Assembly (NCBI GenBank): GCA_002440705.1
Contig: DJVA01000004.1
Location: 1-49,202 of the forward strand
Reading direction: 5' to 3'
Source of the DNA: Flavobacteriaceae bacterium UBA6268
GTDB taxonomy: Bacteria; Bacteroidota; Bacteroidia; Flavobacteriales; Flavobacteriaceae
Length of the DNA: 49,202 nucleotides
The notes below the pieces were generated by a model. It searched no databases. It saw nothing but the letters and a program-made list of their open reading frames with translations, and was not told the DNA's origin. Position 1 is the first letter of the stretch, and the number at the start of each line of letters is the position of its first letter. The translations under genes and the position numbers were made by a program. Shown here piece after piece: positions 1 to 9,103 of the stretch.

Positions 1-700
1 CACGTTGGAGCAGTCGAACATGTTAGGGGACACGTCCAGGGAGGCGATGCCACAGGCATCGGTGCTTCCGCCGTCCACGTCGGCCCCGGTGATGGTGGCC
101 TCTCCGTTGGCATCGAGCTGTACGGTGATGTCCATGCACACGGCCACGGGCGGCACGCTGTCCTCGACGGTCACGGTGGCCGTACAGGTACTGGAGTTGC
201 CGTTCACGTCGGTCACGGTGAGGGTCACGGTGTTCAGCCCAACATCGGCACAGGTAAAGGTATTGGGTGAAACGTCCAAACTGGCAATTCCACAATTATC
301 CGTAGAGCCTCCATCCACATCGGCCCCGGTGATGGTGGCCTCCCCATTGGCATCGAGTTGTACGATGATGTCCATACAGACGGCCACGGGTGGCACATTG
401 TCTTCCACTGTAACGATGGTAGTACAAGTGCTTGTGTTTCCATTTACATCGGTAACGGTTAATGTTACGGTGTTGGGTCCTACATCGGCACAAGTGAAAC
501 TACTTGGGTCAATGGAAAGTGATGCTATTCCGCAGTTATCGGTAGAACCATTATCTATGTCTGTTACAGAAATGGTTGCATTACCCGAAGCATCCAATTG
601 TACGGTAAAGGGTGCTGCACAATTTGCCACGGGGGGTTCAGTATCATTCACCGTTACATTAAACGAACAGGAAGCAGTATTTCCGCTGGCATCGGTTACC
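1..700 (-). repeat. HYR-type tandem repeats (about 240-bp unit), C-terminal part of protein A
   Basis: Roughly 80-residue units with the pattern VxLDANGEATITxxDVDGGSTDxCGI, then FDCSNVGxNTVTLTVTDVNGNSSTCT. The two units closest to the window edge (about 1-300) are visibly more GC-rich and more alike at DNA level than the units further upstream in the gene, which suggests recent copying. The array continues outside the window. Confidence 0.75.
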
Positions 701-3700
701 TCAAAAGTGTTGGTCGTTGTCCCTACTGGGAAAACACTTCCGCTGGCCAATCCTGCTGTTTGCAAGAGGGTTTCTCCCGGACAGTTATCGGAAGTGGTCA
801 CGGCATAAGTAACAGTAGCCCCACAAATACCAGGGTCATTTGCCACCGTGATATCTCCAGGACAGGTAATTACGGGAAGTTCGGTGTCATTCACGGTGAC
901 ATCAAAACTACAGGTTGCTGTATTCCCGCTGGTATCAGTCACCAAAAAGGTATTGGTGGTAGTTCCCACAGGGAAAGTACTTCCACTGGGTAAGCCTGCG
1001 GTTTGCTCTAATCCTCCTGTAAGTTGTAAAACATATTTGTAACTATCTGTAACGGGGTAATCGTGCCATAATCCATTTTCGCGCAAAAGGGTATAGTCTT
1101 CATTACCTCCATTATTAGGCTGACCAGCAGCCCAGTTCGTGTACACTACCGGGCTGCCATCCTGCCATACAAATGTACCTTCTGTAGCCACATCATTGAA
1201 CCCAATCCAAGAACGCTGGAAACCAATTTGAGAGTTCAATAAGTCATTAGCCTCTGCACTGCTTATGGTTGCCACAAAACCTCCTTGCGCAATGGCATCG
1301 TTAAAGGCCGCATCTGCTGTAAATGTAGCATCTGACAGATAATAGGTATGGCCATCAATGATCCCAAGAAAGGTAAAACCTGAAAGGGTCATGGGCGGAA
1401 AGTCACAGTTGTCGTTGGCCGAAATAGTATAGGTTACGGCGGCCCCACAAACACCCGGATCGTTGTCTACGGTGATGTTACCTGGACAGGTAATCGTAGG
1501 GGCTTCTGCATCAATAACGGTTACATCGAATGAACAGCTAGCCGTATTTCCGGAGGGATCGGTGTATTCAAAGGTATTGGTAGTGGTTCCTACAGGGAAT
1601 TCACTTCCACTGGACAATCCTGTGGTTTGCGTTGGGATTAAGCTGACTTCCAAAATGTATTGGCGACTTACATTGCCTCTAATGTCATTCCACAAACCGT
1701 CACCGCGTATTACCGCATAATCCTCATTTCCGGCATTGTTAGGCTCTCCTCCACCCCAATTGGTAAAGGTAACGGCTTCCCCACTTTGCCATACAAAGGT
1801 TCCTTCGGTGGCAACATCATTGAATCCATTGAGTACTTGAATGGTTCCAGCAACAGCATCTACTGCATTTCTAATAAAAGTGTTTTCAGCAGCATCATTA
1901 ACCGTTGCAACAAAACCTCCATTAGAAATAGCATTAGCAAACGCATTGGCTCCCGTAAAGCTACTATTTGATAAATAATACTGGTGGCCTTGGTAGCTGC
2001 CTAAACTTGTAAAGCCGGCAATTTCTGCGCAGTTTTCAGTTACTATAGGCAAATTATAAGTTACTATAGCCCCACAAACGCCCAAATCATTATTTGTTGT
2101 GATATCCCCAGGGCAAGTAATTACTGGAGGTTCGGTATCGTTTACCGTTACGGTATGCGTACACGTTGCGGTGTTACCGCCCGCGTCAGTTACCGACCAG
2201 GTAATCACGGTACTTCCTACAGGATAGGTATCACTCGCATCACTGGTATTGTTATAGTCGTTGGTTGCCCAAGCAACCGATTTCAGTGTCACATTGTCGA
2301 CATAGAAGAGGGGTATTGCCGAAGGGTTAGGATCGGTACCCAGCCCATTGGTAACAGGGAAAAAGTCGATTGCTCCTAACTGATTTATTCCACTATTCCC
2401 AAAGGCTTGCCAGGTATAAGGGTGTGTGATAATGGAAACACCGTTAATAAATACCTCCGTTAAGTCATTATATTGATCGATTCGATGTACTACTTCAAAC
2501 CATGTATCATTTGGGAATGAAAATGGGGTTAAAGTACTATTCACCTGATAGTTTCCGGTTCCGTCTGAATCGTATTGAATTTGGTGCGCCCATTCAGTAC
2601 CGGGTGTTTCGCTTTTCTGAAAATTGGTATAGGCTGTATTGCCTGAGGGAATGTAGAGGTTATAGGATACCTCCCAAACTCCTTGGGTGCGGTTCCCCAA
2701 AAGGTACAATTGATCTACGGGTCCACCTGAGGCAATTCCGGTAATTTTTAAACTTTGTGTCCCGCTTAAGGCTTGTTCATTGGAGACTTCACCCGCCTCT
2801 GAAGGAGCACCGGACCAACCTACCCAATGAGCATCGAGTCCATGAATGGAACCAAGAGGATAGGATTCTAAGTCGTCTTCCTGAACGGTTTGTTCCAGGC
2901 AATTATCAACTATGGTAGGTTGTGGAACGGTAACATCTGCTGAACACAGACCAGCATCATTACTTACAGATATATCTGCTGGGCAGGTTATAACGGGAGC
3001 GGTTACATCCTGTACCGTGACGATAGCAGTACACTGGGAACTGTTTCCGTTCACATCGGTAACTGTAAGTACTACTTGATTGGTGCCTACATCCCCACAA
3101 TCGAAAGTGTCAACATCAATGGTAAGAGCGGCAATTCCACAGTTATCGGTAGAACCTCCGTCCACATTGGAAGTGGTAATGGTAGCATTCCCAGAAGTAT
3201 CGAGTTGTAGGGTAATGTTTTGGCAAACGGCTGTTGGAGGGGTATCGTCCATGATGAGTGCAAAGTCGTTGCCGTCGCCCCCAACATAGGTAACCTTGGC
3301 CGTAATGGCCCCAAAGGAAACCGAATCGCCTTCCGCAAGTCCATTGAAGGTGCCTACGATGGGATCGGTTCCATCATTATCGATAAGGATTAAGGTAGCA
3401 CAGGAATCTTCGGCTGCTCCAGTGTTGTCCACCAATACGAGGGTCGCATCGGTGATGTTTACGGCACCATTGACCACCAATTGGTCATAGTCGGTCCCAG
3501 CGGTGGTAAAGCCGTCGAATTCCATTTCAAGGGTATCGCCGGAACCGATGTTGAAATCACCGTTTATAATGAGCTGCCCTGGGGACTGTCCCGGTGCCAA
3601 GTAGCCATTGGCTGTTGTTGAAGTGGCATCAAACTGAGCCACGCCCGTTACCCCGGAAGGGGTAAAGATGGGGCCATTGGTACTTGTGGCGGTAATGGTA

Positions 3701-5982
3701 CCCCCAGCAGTGATGACTGCAGCACTATTGAATAAATTAATGGCCGCTCCATCTGGATTAACCGTATTTCCCGTAAAGATGATGTTCCCCGAGCCCGTTG
3801 TGTTAATGGGGGCATCAATGCGTATGCCGTGGTTGTTGCTCCCTGTAGCGTCAATGCAACTTCCGTTGATGGAGATGTCCCCATTTTCTGTAGAAATAGT
3901 GGAAGTACCCGAGTGGAAAAATCCCATATTGTTGTTGGTACCATCACCTCCAATACCCGTGATTGTAATGGTCCCACTGCCCGAATTCATAATACTGGAA
4001 TCAGTAAGCCGAGTGCCTTGGAGGTTACTGGTTGTTGAGGGTCCAGCGGTGCCATCCAATATAATGATCCCGCCATTGGATACTATGCTTACGCCAGTTG
4101 ACAAAAAGGTGCCATATTGGACATTGCCGGTTCCAGTTCCTCCAATACCCGTAATGGAAATGGTTCCATTGCCGAAATCTTCGAGGGTAGAATTAGCTAA
4201 AATAACGACTCCATGATTTTGGAGATTTCCTGATCCTGCCGTTCCATGGAGGGTTAGACTTCCTCCGTTGATGTGAAGGGAGGAACTGCTTCCCATTTCA
4301 ATACCCCGGTTGGCACTATCAATACTGGAAGCCCCTTGCCCAGTGATATTGATGGAGCCACTTCCCGTGGCAGTGATTCCCGCACCACCAATAATTGTAA
4401 CTCCAGTGTGAAAATTTCCGGTGCTGGTTGCGGTACCGCCCCCAACGCCATTAAGGTCGATGGTACCATCTACGGTTTGAATAAGTGTGCTTCCGCCAGT
4501 CATTCGTATTCCGTCTGAATTGGACGCTCCATTTGAAGCAGCAGTACCAATTAAAGAAATATTCCCCGTGGTGGTCGTTATGGTTGCACTCGATGTTACA
4601 TCTACCCCAATATTGAAAGACCCTATACCGTCTCCTGTGCCATTTAGCGTAATAGTACCGCTGGTGGCGGCAATGACCGCAGAGTTTCTACAGAAAATTC
4701 CTCTATTTTGACTGTTACCGTTAGAGCCCATTCCCGTAAGGGCAATAGAACCTGTACCTGTTGCCTGTACCGTACCACTGTTATAGATATCGATTCCTCG
4801 GTATCCGTCGGAGGCTCCATCGTTGCCCCCGGTCCCGTTAAGGGCAATGTTTCCCGATCCTGTGGTCTGGACGATTCCCGTGTCAATCCCTACACCATCA
4901 AAGTTAAGGCCTGTTGTAGGGGAGGTACCCCCGGTGATGGAAATGTCGCTGTTGGCAGTTTGCACTGTAGCACCGTTGTTGATAAAAGTGTTATCGGTGG
5001 TAGTGGTGGTGATGGCTCCTGTAGTGGTAATATCGGCACTGATAGTGAGTGTTCCGGAAGATAGGTTTAGATCGCCACTTGTAATGTTGGTAGCATTAGT
5101 CTGAAAAGTAACGTTATCACCCGCATTTGTGTTAATGGTAAGGTTGGCATCAAAGGCAGCATCGAGCCCTTCGATGCTAATATCGTCTTGTGCAGTTCCT
5201 CCATTGAGGGTCAATGAATTAGTAGGGTTTGAAAAAGCAGTGCTTTCGAAGGTAGATCCCGTGATTTCGGATTGTCCTGCTGCCCCGCTGTTTTGTAGAA
5301 CGACATCGGGGTTGGCAGTAGTTGGTAAGTTGATAATAAGATCTGCCGCAGTACCTGACAGGACCAACGGTTCTAATCCTACAAATGTGATGGTGCTTTT
5401 ATTGTCAAATTTTAGTACCCCATCATTGGCATTGTAATGGGTAACTTCTATTTTGTTAAAGGTGTCATTTGCATCACCTACAACCAATAAATCCCCTTTT
5501 GTTGTTTTTTGTGTGTCACCCAAATACAATACATCAAATCCGGCATCGATGATGCTTTTACTAATGGTAAGGGTATTGTCATATTCATTTCCTTGAACCA
5601 CTACTATTTTTGAACTGGTATTAGGCATTTTTGCTGTGATTTGCTTGCCAAATTTGTCCATTAATACGAGCTGTCCAGAAGCATTTAGCTTTAATGACAA
5701 GGATTTATCAGATTCAAAACGCAATAGTGTGTGTGGTTTTGAAAGCATCTTATTTTTCAAAACAGTCATTTTTTCCTTAGCATTCTGAATTTGCCTTAGT
5801 GTTGGAAAAACGGTAGCTCTCTTCACCGTTTGATTTTCAAATTGCGAAAATTCATCGAAGGATGCTATGGTTTCTTGCTGTTGATTGTTCTGAGTTTGCC
5901 TGTTTTTTGCAACCTGTGCTTTAGTTTGCAAGCCAAAACAACTGAAGCAAAAAAATGTGATCAATAAGGCTAAGTGTTTCAT
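1..5982 (-). CDS. Giant secreted HYR-repeat adhesin-like protein A (3' end outside window)
   Basis: The frame is open from ATG at 5982 to the window edge (1994 codons, no stop seen). Residues 1-23 are a signal peptide ending in KAQ. About residues 125-830 form a Gly/Thr/Asn-rich region of short beta-strand repeats like a beta-helix passenger, closed by an APGQSPGQL motif near residue 790 as in autotransporter-associated repeats. HYR-type repeats follow to the end. Three foreign domains sit inside HYR repeats: a LamG/concanavalin-like domain (about 1028-1245), a C-type lectin-like domain with EPN 1413-1415 and WND 1431-1433, and a second one with QPN from 1621 and WHD from 1639. Function inferred: surface attachment or glycan binding, exported by T9SS like its paralogue at 9104-14644; the sorting domain would lie beyond the window. 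It follows the RR1 gene with a 309-bp gap. High confidence for the gene, moderate for the role. Confidence 0.9.
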   Translation of the reverse strand, partial: MKHLALLITFFCFSCFGLQTKAQVAKNRQTQNNQQQETIASFDEFSQFENQTVKRATVFPTLRQIQNAKEKMTVLKNKMLSKPHTLLRFESDKSLSLKLNASGQLVLMDKFGKQITAKMPNTSSKIVVVQGNEYDNTLTISKSIIDAGFDVLYLGDTQKTTKGDLLVVGDANDTFNKIEVTHYNANDGVLKFDNKSTITFVGLEPLVLSGTAADLIINLPTTANPDVVLQNSGAAGQSEITGSTFESTAFSNPTNSLTLNGGTAQDDISIEGLDAAFDANLTINTNAGDNVTFQTNATNITSGDLNLSSGTLTISADITTTGAITTTTTDNTFINNGATVQTANSDISITGGTSPTTGLNFDGVGIDTGIVQTTGSGNIALNGTGGNDGASDGYRGIDIYNSGTVQATGTGSIALTGMGSNGNSQNRGIFCRNSAVIAATSGTITLNGTGDGIGSFNIGVDVTSSATITTTTGNISLIGTAASNGASNSDGIRMTGGSTLIQTVDGTIDLNGVGGGTATSTGNFHTGVTIIGGAGITATGSGSINITGQGASSIDSANRGIEMGSSSSLHINGGSLTLHGTAGSGNLQNHGVVILANSTLEDFGNGTISITGIGGTGTGNVQYGTFLSTGVSIVSNGGIIILDGTAGPSTTSNLQGTRLTDSSIMNSGSGTITITGIGGDGTNNNMGFFHSGTSTISTENGDISINGSCIDATGSNNHGIRIDAPINTTGSGNIIFTGNTVNPDGAAINLFNSAAVITAGGTITATSTNGPIFTPSGVTGVAQFDATSTTANGYLAPGQSPGQLIINGDFNIGSGDTLEMEFDGFTTAGTDYDQLVVNGAVNITDATLVLVDNTGAAEDSCATLILIDNDGTDPIVGTFNGLAEGDSVSFGAITAKVTYVGGDGNDFALIMDDTPPTAVCQNITLQLDTSGNATITTSNVDGGSTDNCGIAALTIDVDTFDCGDVGTNQVVLTVTDVNGNSSQCTAIVTVQDVTAPVITCPADISVSNDAGLCSADVTVPQPTIVDNCLEQTVQEDDLESYPLGSIHGLDAHWVGWSGAPSEAGEVSNEQALSGTQSLKITGIASGGPVDQLYLLGNRTQGVWEVSYNLYIPSGNTAYTNFQKSETPGTEWAHQIQYDSDGTGNYQVNSTLTPFSFPNDTWFEVVHRIDQYNDLTEVFINGVSIITHPYTWQAFGNSGINQLGAIDFFPVTNGLGTDPNPSAIPLFYVDNVTLKSVAWATNDYNNTSDASDTYPVGSTVITWSVTDAGGNTATCTHTVTVNDTEPPVITCPGDITTNNDLGVCGAIVTYNLPIVTENCAEIAGFTSLGSYQGHQYYLSNSSFTGANAFANAISNGGFVATVNDAAENTFIRNAVDAVAGTIQVLNGFNDVATEGTFVWQSGEAVTFTNWGGGEPNNAGNEDYAVIRGDGLWNDIRGNVSRQYILEVSLIPTQTTGLSSGSEFPVGTTTNTFEYTDPSGNTASCSFDVTVIDAEAPTITCPGNITVDNDPGVCGAAVTYTISANDNCDFPPMTLSGFTFLGIIDGHTYYLSDATFTADAAFNDAIAQGGFVATISSAEANDLLNSQIGFQRSWIGFNDVATEGTFVWQDGSPVVYTNWAAGQPNNGGNEDYTLLRENGLWHDYPVTDSYKYVLQLTGGLEQTAGLPSGSTFPVGTTTNTFLVTDTSGNTATCSFDVTVNDTELPVITCPGDITVANDPGICGATVTYAVTTSDNCPGETLLQTAGLASGSVFPVGTTTNTFEVTDASGNTASCSFNVTVNDTEPPVANCAAPFTVQLDASGNATISVTDIDNGSTDNCGIASLSIDPSSFTCADVGPNTVTLTVTDVNGNTSTCTTIVTVEDNVPPVAVCMDIIVQLDANGEATITGADVDGGSTDNCGIASLDVSPNTFTCADVGLNTVTLTVTDVNGNSSTCTATVTVEDSVPPVAVCMDITVQLDANGEATITGADVDGGSTDACGIASLDVSPNMFDCSNV

Positions 5983-6291
5983 GATTTTTTGGGTTTTACG
6001 ATTTTAATTCTTTAAGAGCTCAATACTTGTATTAGTCATTTTTAAAAGCTGCAAAAAGGAGTTCGGTTTTATAACTCATTAATTTTCAATGGTTAATAAT
6101 GCGCTATTTACTTTATTCTGTAAATTACTTTTGAACCCTCCCTGATTTTTCTATGCGCTGCAAAAATGCCTCGTGCTGTTTTGTTTTCACGATAGAAATG
6201 GGTTTTCTGCATGTACGCAAATTACCGCAGGAAGCTTTCCTGCAAAATAAGTAGGGCTACCCATTATCTAAGTAGTACTACGTATTAGGAA
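5983..6291. other. 309-bp intergenic region upstream of protein A
   Basis: No gene seen. It holds a copy of the locus-wide operator motif at 6272-6287, a perfect 7-bp dyad with a 3-base loop at 6227-6243 (GCAGGAA / TTCCTGC), and a small dyad AATAC-TT-GTATT at 6022-6033. A minus-strand TTATTTTG at 6243-6250 is one base from the Bacteroidota -10 consensus TAnnTTTG, but its spacing to the operator is 22 bp, not the 27 bp seen at the other three copies. The promoter of protein A is therefore not settled. Confidence 0.6.
6272..6287 (-). promoter_or_regulatory. Operator-like motif, copy 4 (upstream of protein A)
   Basis: Plus strand reads GTAGTACTACGTATTA, with the inverted repeat GTAG-nn-CTAC followed by GTATTA as at 14703 and 16021. 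It lies just past the stop of RR1 and about 290 bp before the start of protein A. Binding by the nearby LuxR/NarL-type regulators is inferred. Confidence 0.5.
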
Positions 6292-6945
6292 TTAGGTAAT
6301 GTCCTTGATGAGCGATTTATTTTGGATGGCCCAAATGGTAAGGGAATTGGGATTGTTTTCCAGCTCCAATTTGGCGATGATGTTGCTTCGGTGCTTTTCC
6401 ACCGTACGGATGGAGATGTAAAGTGATTCGGCAATGGCAGCGTTGCTCTTTTCCTTGGATATAAGCTTAAGGATGGTCAATTCGGAAGGGGTTAATTTTT
6501 TTAGTTTCAGAAATTCGAGTGAGACCTGCTGTAAGCTTTCTGAGTTGAAGGAAGGGCTAAAAAAAGTTTCACCGGCCATCACTTTTTCAATGCACTTGTA
6601 AATGGTTTCAGCAGTATCTTCTTTCAATAAATATCCACTAATCTGTAGTGCCTTGGCTTGAGAGATGTAGGTTTCGTCTTTGAGGAAAGAGAGGATGATG
6701 AAGTGGGTTGCAATTCCCTTATCCTTGGCCGTACGAATCACTTCCAGCCCGGTAAGGTAGGGCATGTCGATGTCCAGAAAAGCAATGGTTGGCTGATGCT
6801 TGATAATGAGTTCCAACGCTTCCATTCCATCTTTGGCCATCCCCACCATGGTATATCCGTTTGCGGAAAGCTCGTCGTAGAGCCCTTTGAGCAAAAGCGG
6901 ATGGTCATCGGCCACCAGGACACTGATGTTAACTTTGTAGGGCAT
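6292..6945 (-). CDS. NarL/FixJ-type response regulator RR1
   Basis: 217 aa. Receiver domain at about residues 5-125 with acidic pair D15-D16 region (VADDHP), phospho-acceptor D58 in FLDIDMP, and the conserved lysine in GYLLKED. LuxR-type HTH at about residues 148-210 with IRTVEKHRSNIIAKLE. Start overlaps the end of the HK1 gene by 17 bp, so the pair is translationally coupled and RR1 is the likely phosphorylation target of HK1. The HTH closely resembles those of RR2 (16085-16711) and the receiver-less protein at 15734-15982, which suggests related DNA sites. Likely targets, by inference, are the HYR genes and the motif GTAGnnCTACGTATTA. Confidence 0.93.
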   Translation of the reverse strand: MPYKVNISVLVADDHPLLLKGLYDELSANGYTMVGMAKDGMEALELIIKHQPTIAFLDIDMPYLTGLEVIRTAKDKGIATHFIILSFLKDETYISQAKALQISGYLLKEDTAETIYKCIEKVMAGETFFSPSFNSESLQQVSLEFLKLKKLTPSELTILKLISKEKSNAAIAESLYISIRTVEKHRSNIIAKLELENNPNSLTIWAIQNKSLIKDIT

Positions 6946-8962
6946 TGGATATTGGGATTGTGAGTTTGGTTACCATATTTTTTTCTAACGGCTCAAAAGT
7001 TAATTGACCACCTATTATTTTGGTGCGCTCCCGAAGAGTTTTCATTCCAAGACTGTTGCTTTGGTTTGCTGCTTTTGAAAGGTTGAATCCGGCATTGTTT
7101 TCCTCAACAATCAACAAAATGTTCGGCTTTGTTAATGACAAAGTTATGGAAGCCGATTTGGTTTGGGAATGTTTCACCATGTTATTCAACAATTCCTGAA
7201 CGATTCGGTAGAGGTGTAGGCCACTTTCCCTGCCAAGGTATGGATCGATATTCTCCAATTCTACGGTGAAAAATAGTTCTGTGTTGGCGTCAATTTCCTG
7301 TATTAGGTTATCAATGGCCGCGGTAACGCCCAATTTTTCGATAATCGACGGGTGAAGCCCTCTGGAAATACTTCGGAGTTCTTCTAGGGTATTGGTGGCC
7401 AATTGTTCCATATCGGGATTGCCCAGTGATTTGGTTTTTTTGGTGAGTAGCATCAATTTTTGCCCTACGCTGTCGTGGAGCTCTCTGGAAACTCTGGTTT
7501 GTTGTTCCTCCTGCGACTGGATGAGTTCCTGTGAAAAACGTTCCTGAAGTTGTTTGTCCCTTTGCGCTTGGTTACGGGACCGTGCCAATAGGATGGCTCC
7601 AAAAAGAAATGCTAGGCCCAATCCGCCAAACCACAACCATTGCTTTTTAATCTTGTTTTGGGCATCCAGAAGGGCAATTTCATTTTCCTGAACAGCAATC
7701 TTGGCGTCGCGTTTTTCGGTTTCGTAAAGGGTTTGGTAAAAACTGAGGGCATTGATTTTTTGTACGTCCATTACCGAATCGCGGATGGTGGCATAAGACT
7801 TATAATGCGGATAGGCCTGCTGTGGCTGGTGCAGGAGGTCATAGACCTCTGAAAGGAATTTTTCGGCATTCATGATTTCTTCAAAATTTTCCCCCTCCTT
7901 TAGTTTTTTTAAATGCTGAAGTCCCAATGTTAAGGCACTTTGAAGTTTGTTTTGTGAACGTGCCAGGTATTTTTGGGCATTGATAAAACTGATTTCGTCA
8001 AACGGAAGGCCTTCATCGGTGTAGTAGTTTTGAAGTTTTTCGAAAGCAGCTTCCGCTTTCGGTTGGTCTTTTATGGTGGCATATGCTTCTACCAAAGTAG
8101 ATAAAACAACAGGTTTTGCATAGCCCGTTCGTTCGGACAGGTCCAGGTAGTGGTCTGCTAACAGTAAGTTTTCAATCCATTCCTGAAGCTTCCCTTCCTT
8201 ACGCGCATCGGTGGCATTGTTGAAATAGATGGGGACCAAATGTTCCACATTATGCATCTTTTCAGCAATAATAATGGCTTCATCACGAATGGATTTTGCC
8301 TCTGAAAAAAACCCGTTTTGCGCATATAAGGTCGCCAGGGACGATTGGGCAGCCAGTAGGTTGTTGCTGTCATTGGCTTTTTTGAAGAGTCGAATGGCTT
8401 CTTGGTAATCTTTGGAACTCTCCACAAAATTCCCATTAAAACTATAGGATTCGCCACGGTAGAGTTTGGCCAATGCAACAAGTTGTTCCAGATGGTTGGA
8501 CTGGGCAATTTCTTCTACAATATTATAATAATCTATTGATTTTTGGTATTGATGAGTGTAGTAACAAGCGTCTGCAAAATTCAACAATAACTGCCCCTTT
8601 GTTTGGGGGTCTTTGATTTGGTCCACCAATCCCTCATGCTCCTGAAAGCGCTCCAGCGATTCGTGCGGTTTTCCTTCATAAATGTTCAAAAAGTTAAGTT
8701 GGTTGGTCAATTGCCTTGCAGCGAGGTCTATAGAGTCCAATTTTAGAGCCCATTCCACTGTTTGCGAGAAAAGCGAATCGTTGGCGAGGAATCCTTGGTG
8801 GAAGGAATAGTTGGTTAGACTGTCCATCCATTTAAGTTTTTGCCCTTCTTTAGAACGAGTAATTTTTTCGGTTAATTGCTGTGCAATGGAATCCAGGTCC
8901 TTCTCCTGTGCGTGGAATGTGAAAAGGAAACCTAAGGCAAGGATAGGTAAGTACTTTTTCAT
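6929..8962 (-). CDS. TPR-domain sensor histidine kinase HK1 (HisKA_3 type)
   Basis: 677 aa. Signal peptide (to HAQ, about residue 19), TPR-rich periplasmic region (about 20-420), coiled segment, one membrane helix (about 443-463), then cytoplasmic HisKA_3 domain with H496 in ELHDSVGQ and a HATPase domain (about 580-677). This is the layout of Bacteroidota TPR kinases that sense through the periplasm. The ATP-lid region is unusual: the G1 box, DNGTG in paralogue HK2, reads ENNAG here (residues 621-625), while the later GMKTLRER is kept. Paralogue of HK2 (16708-18738); both share GxKLKWMDSL after the signal peptide. Operon with RR1. A TATATTTG box lies just upstream. Confidence 0.93.
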   Translation of the reverse strand: MKKYLPILALGFLFTFHAQEKDLDSIAQQLTEKITRSKEGQKLKWMDSLTNYSFHQGFLANDSLFSQTVEWALKLDSIDLAARQLTNQLNFLNIYEGKPHESLERFQEHEGLVDQIKDPQTKGQLLLNFADACYYTHQYQKSIDYYNIVEEIAQSNHLEQLVALAKLYRGESYSFNGNFVESSKDYQEAIRLFKKANDSNNLLAAQSSLATLYAQNGFFSEAKSIRDEAIIIAEKMHNVEHLVPIYFNNATDARKEGKLQEWIENLLLADHYLDLSERTGYAKPVVLSTLVEAYATIKDQPKAEAAFEKLQNYYTDEGLPFDEISFINAQKYLARSQNKLQSALTLGLQHLKKLKEGENFEEIMNAEKFLSEVYDLLHQPQQAYPHYKSYATIRDSVMDVQKINALSFYQTLYETEKRDAKIAVQENEIALLDAQNKIKKQWLWFGGLGLAFLFGAILLARSRNQAQRDKQLQERFSQELIQSQEEQQTRVSRELHDSVGQKLMLLTKKTKSLGNPDMEQLATNTLEELRSISRGLHPSIIEKLGVTAAIDNLIQEIDANTELFFTVELENIDPYLGRESGLHLYRIVQELLNNMVKHSQTKSASITLSLTKPNILLIVEENNAGFNLSKAANQSNSLGMKTLRERTKIIGGQLTFEPLEKNMVTKLTIPISNALQS

Positions 8963-8970
8963 CTAGGCTT

Positions 8971-8988
8971 TTACGTAATACAAATATA
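8971..8988 (-). promoter_or_regulatory. Promoter -10 box with operator half-site for HK1-RR1
   Basis: Minus strand TATATTTG (8981-8988) fits the Bacteroidota -10 consensus TAnnTTTG and leaves a leader of about 12-15 nt before the ATG at 8962. Directly downstream, plus-strand TTACGTAATA (8971-8980) matches the right half of the operator motif at 9 of 10 positions (allowing C/T at the first), but the left GTAG half is absent. No clear -33 box seen. Confidence 0.45.
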
Positions 8989-9054
8989 CCTAATAAATGG
9001 AGTTGGAAGTCACTTTGTTGGGATGTTGCTTTAGGTCGCTATGGAACCTATAAG

Positions 9055-9080
9055 AAAACCCTCCACAAAGGGAGGGTTTT
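9055..9080 (-). terminator. Rho-independent terminator after HYR protein B
   Basis: Perfect 10-bp stem AAAACCCTCC / GGAGGGTTTT with a 6-base loop. It lies 24 bp past the stop of protein B and upstream of HK1, so it separates the two transcripts. The T-run on both sides could act in both directions. Confidence 0.8.
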
Positions 9081-9103
9081 CATGAAAAATGGACAACTTG
9101 CTT

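Noticed and set aside
5..808. Long open frame on the plus strand opposite the 3' part of HYR protein A
   Set aside because: It is the antisense shadow of repetitive Thr/Val/Asp-rich coding sequence; low-complexity product rich in S, T, V and P, no known domain. The same holds for the plus-strand frames at 3668-4216, 9444-10004, 10017-10829, 10869-11774 and 12780-13193.
6227..6243. Perfect dyad GCAGGAA-GCT-TTCCTGC as terminator of HK1-RR1
   Set aside because: No T-run follows on the minus strand, so it does not look like an intrinsic terminator; it is kept only as a dyad in the gap.
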